Source of the DNA: Neonectria sp. B-13
Lineage: Eukaryota > Ascomycota > Sordariomycetes > Hypocreales > Nectriaceae
DNA length: 64,000 nt
NCBI GenBank assembly: GCA_002682825.1
Contig: NOKP01000028.1
Coordinates: 248,001 to 312,000, forward strand
Direction of reading: 5' to 3'
Each line of letters starts with the position of its first letter. Within the stretch, counting starts at the first letter, position 1. The position numbers were made by a program, and so were the translations under genes. The notes below the pieces were generated by a model that was given only the letters and a program-made list of their open reading frames with translations, did no database searches and was not told the origin of the DNA. Shown piece after piece: positions 1-13,928 of the stretch.

Positions 1-46
1 TCGCTGGATCGCTGACAAGTAAATACCACTGACCAACCTTGCAAAG

Positions 47-311
47 GGACGCCTTCACGACGAGCTCCGACTTCATCATCTCGCCGCACGCGGCCTCCAA
101 AGGGCTTTACCTCGCAACCTGTGGCTCATTCCACGGCTACAAGTTCTTCCCAGTGCTCGGAAAGTACGTACTGCAGATGCTGGAGGGTTCGCTATCTCCT
201 AACCTGGCGGAGAAATGGGCTTGGGACCGCGACCGGCCAGATCCGTCGCTAAACCCAGAGTGGCCGAGGGCAGAGATGAAAGACCTGCTCGACACGAGTC
301 CAAAGCTTTGA
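47..311 (+). CDS. FAD-dependent amine oxidase (fructosyl-amine/sarcosine oxidase-like), C-terminal exon only
   Basis: This is the last exon of a gene that begins left of the window. The residues SDFIISPH, LYLATCGSFHGYKFFPVLGKY and the closing KWAWDRDRP match the C-terminal end of fungal fructosyl-amino-acid oxidases and related monomeric sarcosine-oxidase-type flavoenzymes, which oxidise secondary amines to imines with release of hydrogen peroxide. A likely branch point (ACTGACC, 28-34) and acceptor (AAAG, ending at 46) precede the exon. The first base would complete a split Trp codon, giving the family's W-D-A-F start of this segment. An in-frame stop at 30-32 shows that the coding frame does not run through. 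The FAD-binding N-terminus is outside the window, so substrate cannot be judged. Confidence 0.7.
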
Positions 312-1266
312 AGGAACACTGTTTGTTCAGAAGGGCCTCATCGCTACGCTCAAATGACGTTTGAGGCGTTACCCCGTCAAAATGTATTGGCGGGGAGAAC
401 CGGACCAGTGGTGCCAAGGCCAGGAGGTCACAAGTAGAGGGTGTCTTTTGATTGGTAGGACTGATTCCAACAGCCGGTTCCGAGATAAGAGCCCGACGGC
501 TTCAACACTAGGGGCTTAGATAGACCAAGCTTTTCGAATTTACATGCTTCTTGACCCAATCCACACCAATCACTATCGTGACTACTATCCAACTACATGA
601 GCTGGTTTATTTAAGTGTAATATTTTGGTCTATTCAGACATATTATACTCCGTGTCGCTTGAGGTGCAGGGTAGCCCCAGCTCACACCCCTTTCTTATTC
701 GTATCCCCTGTTCCTCTTACTCTCCAGACATTAATCTGTGCAGTATCAAAGGACCACGAGGCTGAGGCTCAGTCTTCCTAGGCCTAGTTGTGATTCGTCT
801 GACCGTTCTTGATAGTATCGAACTTGTTTAGGCATTCGGCCTCTCACTAAGCCTCATTTCATTGTTCACCGATCCTATGGAATTTAGTATCAATACTAAA
901 ATACGCCCGGGCTACTGCTGCTTGCTACCACTACCACTACACCTCCTTCTGTCACTGCGGTATCGCCACTGAAGCACCAGCTGATGTGGCTTTATCTGCT
1001 ACGTGGACTGAGTTTGACCAGTACGGCAGATTTTGCCGAATCAGGCACTTTGCGGGGTAGTTGGCTGAAGCCCTTATCCTATTGCAAAGGTCAGAATGCA
1101 CGAGTTGTCATCCCTATTCCTAGATAGGTTTAAACGGAACTCGGGGAGGGTGGTAGCACAGGCCTAAACATAGGCGTCGTCTGCGATGCGGGGTTGACTA
1201 CTTAGTGGAGATGACTCCCTTGGACATCTTCAACGTCACTTTTGTTCTTTTCCGCCAGGGCTCGTC
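312..1266. other. Intergenic, no gene seen
   Basis: Only short open frames without family resemblance occur here. The right-hand part presumably carries the promoter and leader of the Zn2Cys6 gene starting at 1267. I see no convincing TATA box, RNA gene or repeat. Confidence 0.5.
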
Positions 1267-3652
1267 ATGACGCCGCCAGAGGAGAGCATCATTTCTCGCG
1301 GGAGACGACGTTCGCATCATGCCTGCCTCACTTGCAAGTCCGTCACCGTCGCACGTTTTCTTGTATAATGAATGCTGATTTTGGTGTAGAAGAAAGAAGA
1401 CTCGCTGTCCCGGCGAAAGGCCGGCCTGCTCAAGTTGTTCCCGGCTCAAGCAGCGATGTTCCTACCCGCCCCCGGTAAGACCGCTGCAAAGCGGCCCTTC
1501 GGTACGTTGCACCACATGCCCTCCAGTCGTCTACGCATCCTGACCATCAACAGGAGGAAAGACTGGCACACTTGGAAGAGAAATTAGATCTCCTCTTGAG
1601 TGGCGGGAGCTTGTATATACGAACCTGAGACACCACAGATGCAACTTATTCTGACTGGGCTATCAGGACTAGACATGCCGCACGTCAAGAACAGGCATTT
1701 GAAGAAATCACAGACCGTTGGGATAAGTCTTACTCAACAAGTCCTCCAGCACCCGAGCCAAATTACCCTGGCAACCACATCTCGAGCGCCTTATCCGACG
1801 TTGAAGACTCGTATTCGCGGCCTAACCCCTCAGACATGGCACGGGGTATCAGTCTCTACTTTAAGTTCTGCCACAGGCAACCCATCTGGTGCTTTGAGCG
1901 CGAAGAAATCAGCGACTACGGCACCCTCCCTGAGGAGCTCGCTTGCAGTATCCTGGTGCTGACCTCGCGCTTCTCGGAAAGGCGCGACCAGCTGCAGGTG
2001 CACCACAAGAATGCCAAATGCCAGATCATGCTTCGCATCGCAAATGGTTCCGTGGGCCTTACAACCATCGAGAGCCTGTGCCTGCTTTCGTACTCGTCCT
2101 TTATAGGCATGGAATGTCTGGCAAAACGGGGAGTAACGCTTAGGCTAACGCCGAAATAGACGGGGACGTCCACCTCGGCCAGTTCCATCTCGGCCTTGCC
2201 TTCCAGCTCTGTCGATCTGCCATGCTGGATGTCGAATCCGCGTATGGTACCGACGACTCGACTACAGAGCGCAAGAAGAGGCTTTTCTGGAGTCTTCAGT
2301 TACTTGAGCAGTCTTACGGCCGGCAGAACGGTCTTCTGAGCGTCCCGACTGAGGTATGGCGGCCGTCTCATCCTTCCACTAGCTGGAACCGCATGGAACC
2401 AGACCTGAAGGCACCGCCGTTGCCCAGAGATGAGCTTGGGTGTTCGGCGGCAAGCGAACCAGGCATCTGGAACACGAGTGTTCATCTGGGATGGGTTTGG
2501 AGCCAGGTGAGAAAATACGTGTCTGACTGCGCCCACAACATATTGAAAGAGCCCTGGCGGCACGACTCGACGTACGCCCGGGTGCTCTCTGATTTCATGG
2601 AGATTGAGAACCGGATTCCCATCTGCCACCGATGGGACTCGGTCAAATTCTACGACCGCAAGGTGGAGGAGCTGCAGATGAACCGCGACTACTGGGCGCC
2701 GTGGCTAAAGGAGCAGTTTACGTACCACGCAATCCAAACAGCCTTGAACCACCCGTTCCTCTACATTGTTGGGGCCCAGCACAACCCGAACCTGGCAATT
2801 CCAAACACCTTTTGGAGGAGGTCTTCCGAGCTCGCTCTCATCCACTCGACCTGGATTGTTCGCATGATCGACATGGTTGTGGACAAGCAAGTGCCGCTCG
2901 CCGATCCGTTTTTCGGACACGTCGCAGCCATCGCGGCTACAGTTCATTTGTACTACTGCTGTGCTTCCGCGGAGAGGCTGAGACAAAAGTCCAACACGGA
3001 CTTTGCTAAATGCAGGATGTTCTTGAAGAGCTTCATTCCCTCTTCCGCCGCATGCGGAGCATTGGTATGGTGTTCTTCACAACGTCGGAAAGGCCGGGCT
3101 GACAGGTTCTAGGACCGTAATCTGGATAGGATGACCCGCATCGCCGCTGGGTCTAACAGCATAAATGTCGAGGACTGGATGCCGGACAAGATCCATCTCA
3201 GCGTCCCGTTGATGTGGGAAATATTGCAGTTCAGCTTCACGGCAGAGTCGCAGGGCATCCCCACCACCGGCTTGCTGGATGCCTCGCTCACGCCTGCCGT
3301 GGCCCACGACGACGCCATCGAGACCTCGACGCTCGAGATCATCCTCGCAACGTCGCCAGAAATCACGATAAACACGGCAGACGGCGGGCAGGAGGCGCCG
3401 ACGCTGTCGTACACGGCGCGCATCTCCTCCATGGCGGATTCCTCGCGGGACAGCGTCTGCGACGACGGATCCGGCGAGCAGACGGACAGCCTCACCTTCA
3501 ACACCACGCCGTGGCTGTACGCGGATTCGCTGCAGTTCACGAACATAGGGGACATGGGGTATCACGACTCGCAACCAGTCGTTGGCGAGAGCAGGGGCAC
3601 GGCGTGGTGGGAGAACGAAAACCTTAGCAACGTCATGTTTAGTCAGTTTTAG
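1267..3652 (+). CDS. Zn2Cys6 fungal-specific transcription factor, 702 aa, six exons
   Basis: Predicted exons are 1267-1337, 1390-1474, 1554-1612, 1667-2115, 2160-3064 and 3113-3652. Together they are 2109 nt, with no internal stop. The DNA-binding domain lies at residues 20-47 and is split by intron 1: C-x2-C-x6-C (ACLTCKRKKTRC), PGERPA, then C-x2-C-x6-C (CSSCSRLKQRC). A short helical linker (EERLAHLEEKLDLLL) follows, as in Gal4-type dimerisation regions. The middle holds the fungal transcription factor domain (HLGQFHLGLAFQLCRS, KKRLFWSLQLLEQSYGRQ) and the typical closing LDRNLDRMTRIAAGS. It sits between two flavin-dependent amine-oxidising enzymes on the same strand, so local regulation of amine use is a reasonable inference. 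The donor of intron 4 (GTCTGG) and its 44-bp length make that junction the least certain. No upstream in-frame ATG was preferred because the basic stretch starts only 11 residues after this one. Confidence 0.85.
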
Positions 3653-7494
<3,842 letters not shown>

Positions 7495-8067
7495 AGCGAG
7501 CCGCCACACGACGTAGGGCTTGTGATCCATTTAATCCTGGAGGGAATGGGGGCGTCAGCCTTGCAGGGCCAGTGCAAAGGCCTCAAGGACTCGTCACTGC
7601 CGGCAGCTCACCCCTGGAAGCACTGACCGCCGCGAGCTAAACAACCTGGATGCCGCGGCCGCTAGTCTATCATCTTGTTTAGGGAAGGCATGGGCAAACT
7701 ATCGAAATATCAGCCAGCCAGTCTCAGCCATGCCAATGAAGCACCCGCAACTTAGACTACACATGCATTGCAGCCAGCGTTGTCCGAGTGAACCAATGAC
7801 TGTTCCCCGAGTATTATTAGTGCCGGTATCCTCTCTGCTTTGTCAAGCTAGGTACAGTAAGCTAAGCGGTGATTGACCAGAGTAAGATTGACGCCACTGT
7901 TGGGTAGTGTCAGAAAATAGATCTCACGTCAGGCTGACTACGGGGTATCGATAATTAAAACCTTTTTCGTACTAAACCTCGCTGTCGGGACCTCCCTCTT
8001 CAATCGGGCATCATCCCTTCACTGTTCTTCCCCGTTTCATCGATTCCTTGTTTCAAACGGCGTCAAA
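7495..8067. other. Intergenic with pyrimidine-rich leader
   Basis: No gene is seen. The last 80 bases before the ATG at 8068 are pyrimidine-rich (CCTCCCTCTTC, CTGTTCTTCCCC), as is common just upstream of fungal transcription starts. Confidence 0.4.
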
Positions 8068-8745
8068 ATGGGTCCCCGCATCGCGTTATACATCGCTCTG
8101 GCGCTGTTGATGGTCGTGTCCATCATCGAGCTGTCTTTCATCTCGGCAATGGTTGGATGGCTGCACGGTACAGCCAGTGGCACCTTTGGCTTCGCATTCG
8201 ACGGCTCGACGTACCGACTGAACGGCCACCCGAAGAACATGCTTGTCGATCAAGGGCACACCAGCAACGGCGCGGCGGGAACCGCTTTCATCCTCGTCGG
8301 CCTCGGCGGCTACCTCGTCCTGTGGCTCCGCTCTCGACAGAACCCCGGCAAGTTCACCAACATCCTTTACCACATCTGGCTGGTCATCAACGTCCTCAGC
8401 CTCCTCCTCGTCCTCTCGGCCCTCATCTACGTCTTTGTCATCACCAACGAACACAAGGGCCAGACCATCGATGCCGCTGTTGCCGCGAAACTCAACGGTC
8501 GCAAGTACAACCTGGAATCCTGGACGCCGCAGAACTGGTTCTCCGCCGTTCTCAAGCTCGACCTCGTGAATCCCGACGTCAGGAGCAACATCGCGAGCCG
8601 TCTGCGTCTCATGCGAGGCTGGCAGTACAACTTGATTCCCTTCTTTGTTGTCCACCTTGCCGAGACCGCAATTGCGCTTTGGGATGCCAAGGTCAGCCGG
8701 AAAGCGCAGCGCTTTAGCCCCGTGCAGCAGAAGAGCGACGTATGA
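8068..8745 (+). CDS. Four-helix integral membrane protein of unknown function, 225 aa
   Basis: This is an intronless frame with four clear hydrophobic segments. One is at residues 5-30 (ALYIALALLMVVSIIELSFI), one around 72-92 (AGTAFILVGLGGYLVLWL), one around 105-130 (IWLVINVLSLLLVLSALIYVFV) and one near 190-205 (LIPFFVVHLAETAIALW). A polar loop of about 60 residues (KLNGRKYNLESWTPQNWF) lies between helices three and four, and the C-terminal tail is basic. The arrangement resembles the many fungal tetraspan or MARVEL-like plasma-membrane proteins, but I do not recognise the family with certainty. The ATG follows a pyrimidine-rich leader, and a polyadenylation signal lies 3' of it. Codon use is strongly C-ending, like well-expressed fungal genes. 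Confidence 0.75.
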   Translation: MGPRIALYIALALLMVVSIIELSFISAMVGWLHGTASGTFGFAFDGSTYRLNGHPKNMLVDQGHTSNGAAGTAFILVGLGGYLVLWLRSRQNPGKFTNILYHIWLVINVLSLLLVLSALIYVFVITNEHKGQTIDAAVAAKLNGRKYNLESWTPQNWFSAVLKLDLVNPDVRSNIASRLRLMRGWQYNLIPFFVVHLAETAIALWDAKVSRKAQRFSPVQQKSDV

Positions 8746-8836
8746 GCGTCTCGAAATAGCCGAGTTTGAGCATTTGACGCGCCACAATCAATTATCATCG
8801 ATAGAAGGATTCACTTAGAATGAACTACTTGTAATG

Positions 8837-8842
8837 AATAAA
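8837..8842 (+). terminator. Candidate polyadenylation signal (AATAAA)
   Basis: A perfect AATAAA lies about 90 nt after the stop codon of the four-helix membrane protein, in an A-rich stretch, at a suitable distance for 3' end formation of that transcript. Confidence 0.45.
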
Positions 8843-8918
8843 AACTATAACTTTCTTGGGCCTTGTCAACTATTTATCTACCTTCAAGCTCTGCGATAAT
8901 GGCTACCCTATCCTGATA

Positions 8919-10574
8919 TCACTCAAGTCTCTTGAATGAAACTTTGCCTCCATCGGCGTTCTTCCGGTCTGAAAACGTGATTACTAGTTCCGATGGCTTC
9001 CCATCAACGCCAAACCTGAACTCAGCCGCAAGAAACTCCTCAGGTGGTCCCCCTCCTTCCAGAGGTATGATGTATGCTATCCAAAAGTCTCCGGAGACAT
9101 GACGCAACCTGATTCGAGTCTTCCACAGTAAGTCTGTTCGGTCGGCGACCAGCACGCTTGCCGTGAAATTTGCGTCACCAGCTTCCTCGACAAAGTTGTA
9201 GGTACCAAATCCAGGGGCATGGTATTTCCCTGATAACTTACTTATACCCAGTGATGGTGGTCGAGGTTCTTGGGGTCTGTTTGGAAAGAGAATATCTTCG
9301 GCATTCTCGAGATCTTGTTCAGCTTTGCGCTGTGCTTCTCTGAAACTGAGGAAAATTATCAGCGCATGACTCGCAGTATGGCTCGGTAACAATGCCAAAC
9401 ATACTCCTTTGCAACATCGTGGCGCTTGTTCGGTGGAACCCCAAGCTTGTCCTCAACAAGCCTCCTCATGATGACCTGGCGGGCTGGACTTGGGTAATTT
9501 GTAAGAATCACAACCCCGTATCGCAAGTCTGGGAACCAATACACCAAAGCACCATGTGCCATGGTCGATCCAGAATGCCAGTAGACGACGTTTCCATTGA
9601 TGGTGGTGCGCCACCAAGCGAGCCCATAGAGAGATACATCCATGCCACCTGCAGGATTAGGATTATCGATGAAGCGAGGCTTACGGATCTCCCCATGGAC
9701 TTCCCTTGACAATGGCTTTTCCTCGTCGAAAAGGCATTTGATCCATTTCGCATAGTCCACAACGTTAGAGATGATTGCGCCTGCACCGCTAATGATGTCT
9801 GTAGGTACGAAAGGAATCGCTTCGTAACGTTCGTTCTTGTTATCCCAAAAGTATCCGGTTGACAAATGCTCTGGCGCGTCTTTGGCCTGCTGCAGGTCGA
9901 GATAAGTCGAGTTCATTTTGAGTGGCTTCCATATGGTCTCCTTGATCACATCCTCCAACCGTTTGCCCGTCAGCGTCTCAATGACATGTGACAGTGTCGC
10001 GTACCCCTCGTTATTGTACTGAAATTCAGTGCGGGGCTCTGCTCTTAAGGGGAAATTGCGAAGGTTCCGGACGATATCCTGAACTGTCCACCGTCTTCCG
10101 TTTTCTTCGACGAGGATGGACATGTCATTATTACTCAATCCTGTGCGATGGCTCGCCGCGTCCTCCAAGGTCAGGTGATTTGTCGCCCAATCGTCTTGCG
10201 TAACAAAGTCATCGCGGATAATGGACGAGATGGGTGTTTGCCAGCCTCTGGACAGCGCAGGGTACTTCTTGCTCTCAATCAAGTGTGCAAGAGTTGCGGT
10301 AGTGAAGGCCTTGGTCGTAGAACCGGCGTACCAAAGTGTCTGCGGTGTTGCCTGGGTATCTGGCAGAGTCGCATACCCGAAGCCCTAAAAATAGTAGGTT
10401 AGACTCGATGCTGAAAGGGATCAAGTGGTGCGATAGCACGCAGACCTTGGCAAACACATCATCACCATCAACAATCGCGACTGACAGGCCTGCAAGCTTC
10501 CATTCATCCAGAGTCTCGTGAATGAAGTCGACAAGGTCGGGCGTGAAGGGATCAGCCATCTTAGTGCCCCCCAT
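8919..10574 (-). CDS. Beta-lactamase-fold serine hydrolase (class C / LACTB-like), 509 aa, three exons
   Basis: Exons in transcript order are 10574-10446, 10384-9405 and 9339-8919 (1530 nt). The three hallmark motifs of serine beta-lactamases and DD-peptidases are visible. Ser-x-x-Lys is in AGSTTKAF (Ser65, Lys68), Tyr-x-Asn in EFQYNNEGY (Tyr166), and a His-x-Gly box in YWHSGSTMAHGA. SHRTGL is the usual family marker between the first two. The C-terminal 150 residues form a beta-rich extension (KYHAPGFGTYNFVEEAG, FRFGVDGKP) seen in many fungal members. These proteins are generally esterases or peptidases rather than antibiotic resistance enzymes, and no substrate can be given. No signal peptide is seen, so the protein is likely intracellular. 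A second start codon five residues downstream is equally plausible. Confidence 0.85.
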
Positions 10575-12170
10575 TTCTGCGGGCGTAAAAAGATGTTAGT
10601 ACTGACACAGAAAAAAGAATTGTTAGTCGCACTTCGCTTCTAAGCGAATAAAATCTCGAAACACTCCAGTTGCTAAGACTTTCAAGTTCGTTGCGCTTTT
10701 TCCCCTCGTGTTGCGTGAAGGTTTTGAGTGAGCTGTCTTCGGAGCGGGCGGATGGCTGACATGCCGAGGCACAATGACTGATTAGGAAGGTCATTATTTT
10801 TCCCTTGCGGCTTTCCTAGACCAGGTGGTAATGTCATAACCAAGGGTCCCCTGCGTGGGCCAGATCTGGGACCACATTCTTGTTTTGGGCACCGCTTGGA
10901 CTTTGCATCAAAGGAGCTGATCTGCGTGAACCCATTATCCCGAGAGACCTCAGTGTCCCACACCATCACTGCTTAGGCCATTCACCAGTCTCGCGTATTT
11001 AATTTTGATAATGACCCGAATTAATAGCTATAATAATTAACAAGATTATATACTAGGCCCCTTTTGCGAGGAAAATTTCACTTCAAAATGGATATTTAAG
11101 GTCTCTAGCTAATTTCCAACTAATTTCCGGTAGCTAGCTAACCTCAGCTATAAGGTGCTATATACTTAATGGACAATGAATCGAGGAAATGATGCACAGA
11201 TATTCTCACATCATTATTAGTATGAGGTAACTCTGGCAAATCCTATCCCCTTCCACTAGCACCTATGCCTCATAAACCACGTGTTTCCTTTATTAGTAGA
11301 TGTACTAGAAAGGAATGATTAGAAACTCAGTGGCGGAGCAGATTCTGCATCTACAACACTGCCCAGGGGGAAAACCTTTCGTTGACCTGAGATACATTCA
11401 CAACTGTGGAAGAGGTTGACTGGTGATTCCTCCGTGTGTATTAACTTTCTAACGAAGGTAATGGAAGGTAACTATGCATCTTGGCAATCCGAGGGTAGGA
11501 GGGATGCTCTAGGGTCGTAAAGAGGCTGTTTACTAGAGATTGGACTCGAGAAGAAGCCATGCAAACCCACAGTCACAACCAGGGCTCCCTTCTCTGGTGT
11601 CATCAGGATCTTAAATCTAGGCGAGCCTATAACGTGTGTGTGGCGATTTGCATGAATATTGCCGGATGAGTGGCTTTAAAGGATAGATGATACATAGACT
11701 TCACATCTCAACACAGGGGTTCTGTAGGAAGAAGGATCTAGTTGAGAGTGGTGAAAATAAGGAACCAGGATCCAACCCATGGCCTCAGATCCTTGCTGTA
11801 TAGAGTTTCATTTCTTAGGGCTAGGCTCATGTCTCCTCAATCCATTGATGCTTCATATGCTTGCGTACGTCAGGAATCAAAGCCTGAGAATGATAAACGC
11901 ATCAAAGCCATTGGCCACCGCACGACTGAAGACCCAATCTCCTAGTCATCTCCCTATGTTACCTAATGCTCCAAACCACTGTATCTTCGGCGTTTATCCA
12001 CACGGCCATTTCCACTCCACTCCTCGAGTCTGCCTTGCCCATTGGTGAAGATACAGAAAGGCATGGCTTAACTATCCCTTGAGTTGTGTTGAACCTCCCG
12101 CCAGGTCACGGTAGGGGGTTGCAGCCAGTTAAAATGTGCCATGTTGAAGATACTTGTTGCTCACCCTAAT
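10575..12170. other. Gene-free stretch with AT-rich core
   Basis: There is no supported gene. About 10980-11170 is AT-rich with repeated TAGCTA and TTAATTA-like words, as expected of mutated repeat DNA, but no coding similarity survives. The last part abuts a piggyBac-like relic on the minus strand. Confidence 0.4.
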
Positions 12171-12171
12171 T

Positions 12172-12880
12172 TAGGCCTATGACAAAAGTACCAGCAAATC
12201 TCTCGAGTTACAAATCGCTACATCACACTGCTCACATCCCCAAAGTGATTGGCGCCTTCTTTTGTTATGGCTCACCAGCGCCAAAGGCCTCATTGTACTT
12301 TTTGACCCTGGCTGCCCTAATTGACGCCCCTTACAAGCAAGGCAATCCGACTTTTTCCCTCTTTGGACGTGTTTATGTTGTGCCACGGGCGTAAATTTGT
12401 ATGCGGCTCGGAATGCCTGCCTTGACCGGCTCCGTGGGTGGAAGGCCGTGAAGACCGCGTTGTAGAGGCATTCCCTCCACTTCTTCTGACTCATACAACG
12501 GCTCCAAGCCGGCTGGCCGTGTAGCTGCAAGAGGAAACTATTTACAAGCACCACATCTAATAAGGAGGTCCAAGCAATAGCCTGCCAAGCGCCCCGGCGG
12601 ATAGGATGATCGTAGCCTAAATATGACCTCCTTTGGTCTCCTCGGTCAACATGATTCATTTCGTCGTTGTGGGAAGCGGCAATAGCAGGGATTGACACAA
12701 TCTTGACCGGTTCGCCATGAAAAAGCGCTGTATCGGCCGTGACATCGGGGTCTTCGTTGACGGTCTCTCCCTCCAACGATCACATTTCTCATCGCCAGTA
12801 AAGACGGTTGAAACAAGCAATACGAGGGCATTATCTTTCCAAGCGATCTGATTAAGCCAGAGAAGTAGAAGAGGACAAAT
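12172..12880 (-). pseudogene. piggyBac-like (DDE_Tnp_1_7) transposase relic, C-terminal half
   Basis: On the minus strand a broken reading frame retains strong piggyBac-family sequence. It reads in order: a block around WKDNALVLLVSTVFTGDE; RPIQRFF then GEPVKIVSIPAIAA in another frame; then NDEMNHVDRGDQRRSYLG and AWTSLLDVVLVNSFLLQL. The VDRGDQ block corresponds to the last acidic catalytic region, and the final CEQCDVAICNSRD to the Cys-rich C-terminal domain. At the 3' end a single extra T after CNSRD shifts the frame. Skipping it restores C-W-Y-F-type residues, so the copy is frameshifted at least twice. The N-terminal half is absent. It cannot encode a working transposase and marks old transposon activity beside the ankyrin/DUF6594 block. 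Confidence 0.75.
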
Positions 12881-13079
12881 GATTATCAGCCAAATTATAA
12901 GGAAGAACGTTGAGTCTTCCTACCAACATCACCCAGCTACAGGTGACACTGACCAGGCTGACGAGCCAGATTCATACTTAAGTTCAAATCAATAGTCAAG
13001 ACCAGGAAGTTCTCCAAGGGACGCTTCGGGACTACGGTACCAGAACACGTCAGACAAATATTCAGATGCAGCACTAATC

Positions 13080-13695
13080 CTTTCCTGGCTACCGCCATCA
13101 GGGACTATCGGTTTCTTCGGGACACAATAGCCTTACAAAGAGAGAAGCGAGAGACGGAAAGCTCCTTCTCAAGAGATTTTTCCAGTCAGCCGATGATTTC
13201 AACGATCCATTTACCTGCACTATGCTTTGTTCGAAGAGGCAGATATCAAGATCGACCCGATGCGCGATGCACATGAGGCATCTTCCATCACGGCAGGCAT
13301 TCTCCAAGGAGTAACGCCGTCAGAGACCCCACGAGTTCCACGACTGGAAAATGCCTAAGAAGGTATCCGAGTTCGTGGACCGATCTGTAAGCTTCGTTGT
13401 TGCTGTCACGGGGTGCTTGTTCCTTGTTGCGCCCATGATAATCATGACGCTCCAGCTGTCCGATATCAAGAGCTTGATCACAGTTTCTGCTTTTGTGCTT
13501 CTCTTTGCGCTGTGCCTCTCATTTGTCGTCAAGGTCTCCATCAGTGAGGCTCTGGTTTCAAATGCGACTTGTGCGGCTGTGTTGGTTGTGTTTGCAAAAG
13601 TACAGGCAACTCAGGATGATAAACAGATTTCGAGAACTACTTGGGCCATTCACTTAGAGCTGGTGCTGATGTCCAAAAGCGACCAAGGCATTTGA
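13080..13695 (+). pseudogene. DUF6594-type membrane protein, fragmentary
   Basis: The open part (from ATG 13351, 114 aa) has two or three hydrophobic helices, VSFVVAVTGCLFLVAPMIIM, SLITVSAFVLLFALCLSFVV and SNATCAAVLVVFA. It matches the C-terminal membrane region of fungal DUF6594 proteins in order and spacing. Just upstream, AIRDYRFLRDT (about 13095-13130) matches the helix before that region, but the frame then runs through stops before reaching the membrane part. I see no recognisable N-terminal domain. The piece is therefore either a degraded gene or a gene with unusual splicing, and I favour degradation. DUF6594 proteins commonly sit near NACHT, HET and ankyrin genes in fungal accessory regions, which fits the neighbours here. 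The function of the family is unknown. Confidence 0.5.
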
Positions 13696-13928
13696 AGTTT
13701 CATGTCTGTTTGAACGAGTAGGGAATTGTTACAGTTAAAATGGATGTACCCCAGACGAGGTTTGACTCTCTTGCTTCGAAAATCCCGTACAGTCGGCCGC
13801 TCCCGTTCGGTAATGTCAACAGCTTCAACAATATAGGGGAAAAGGAAATATTCCAGTTTCTAAAGTAGTCGTTGAAACTTCATTTCTACATAAGTAAACT
13901 GAATAGTTACGCGGTAGTTCATCTCTGG

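Noticed and set aside
8086..8787. 233-residue minus-strand frame opposite the four-helix protein
   Set aside because: Shadow of the plus-strand gene. The plus strand has membrane helices, leader and poly(A) signal.
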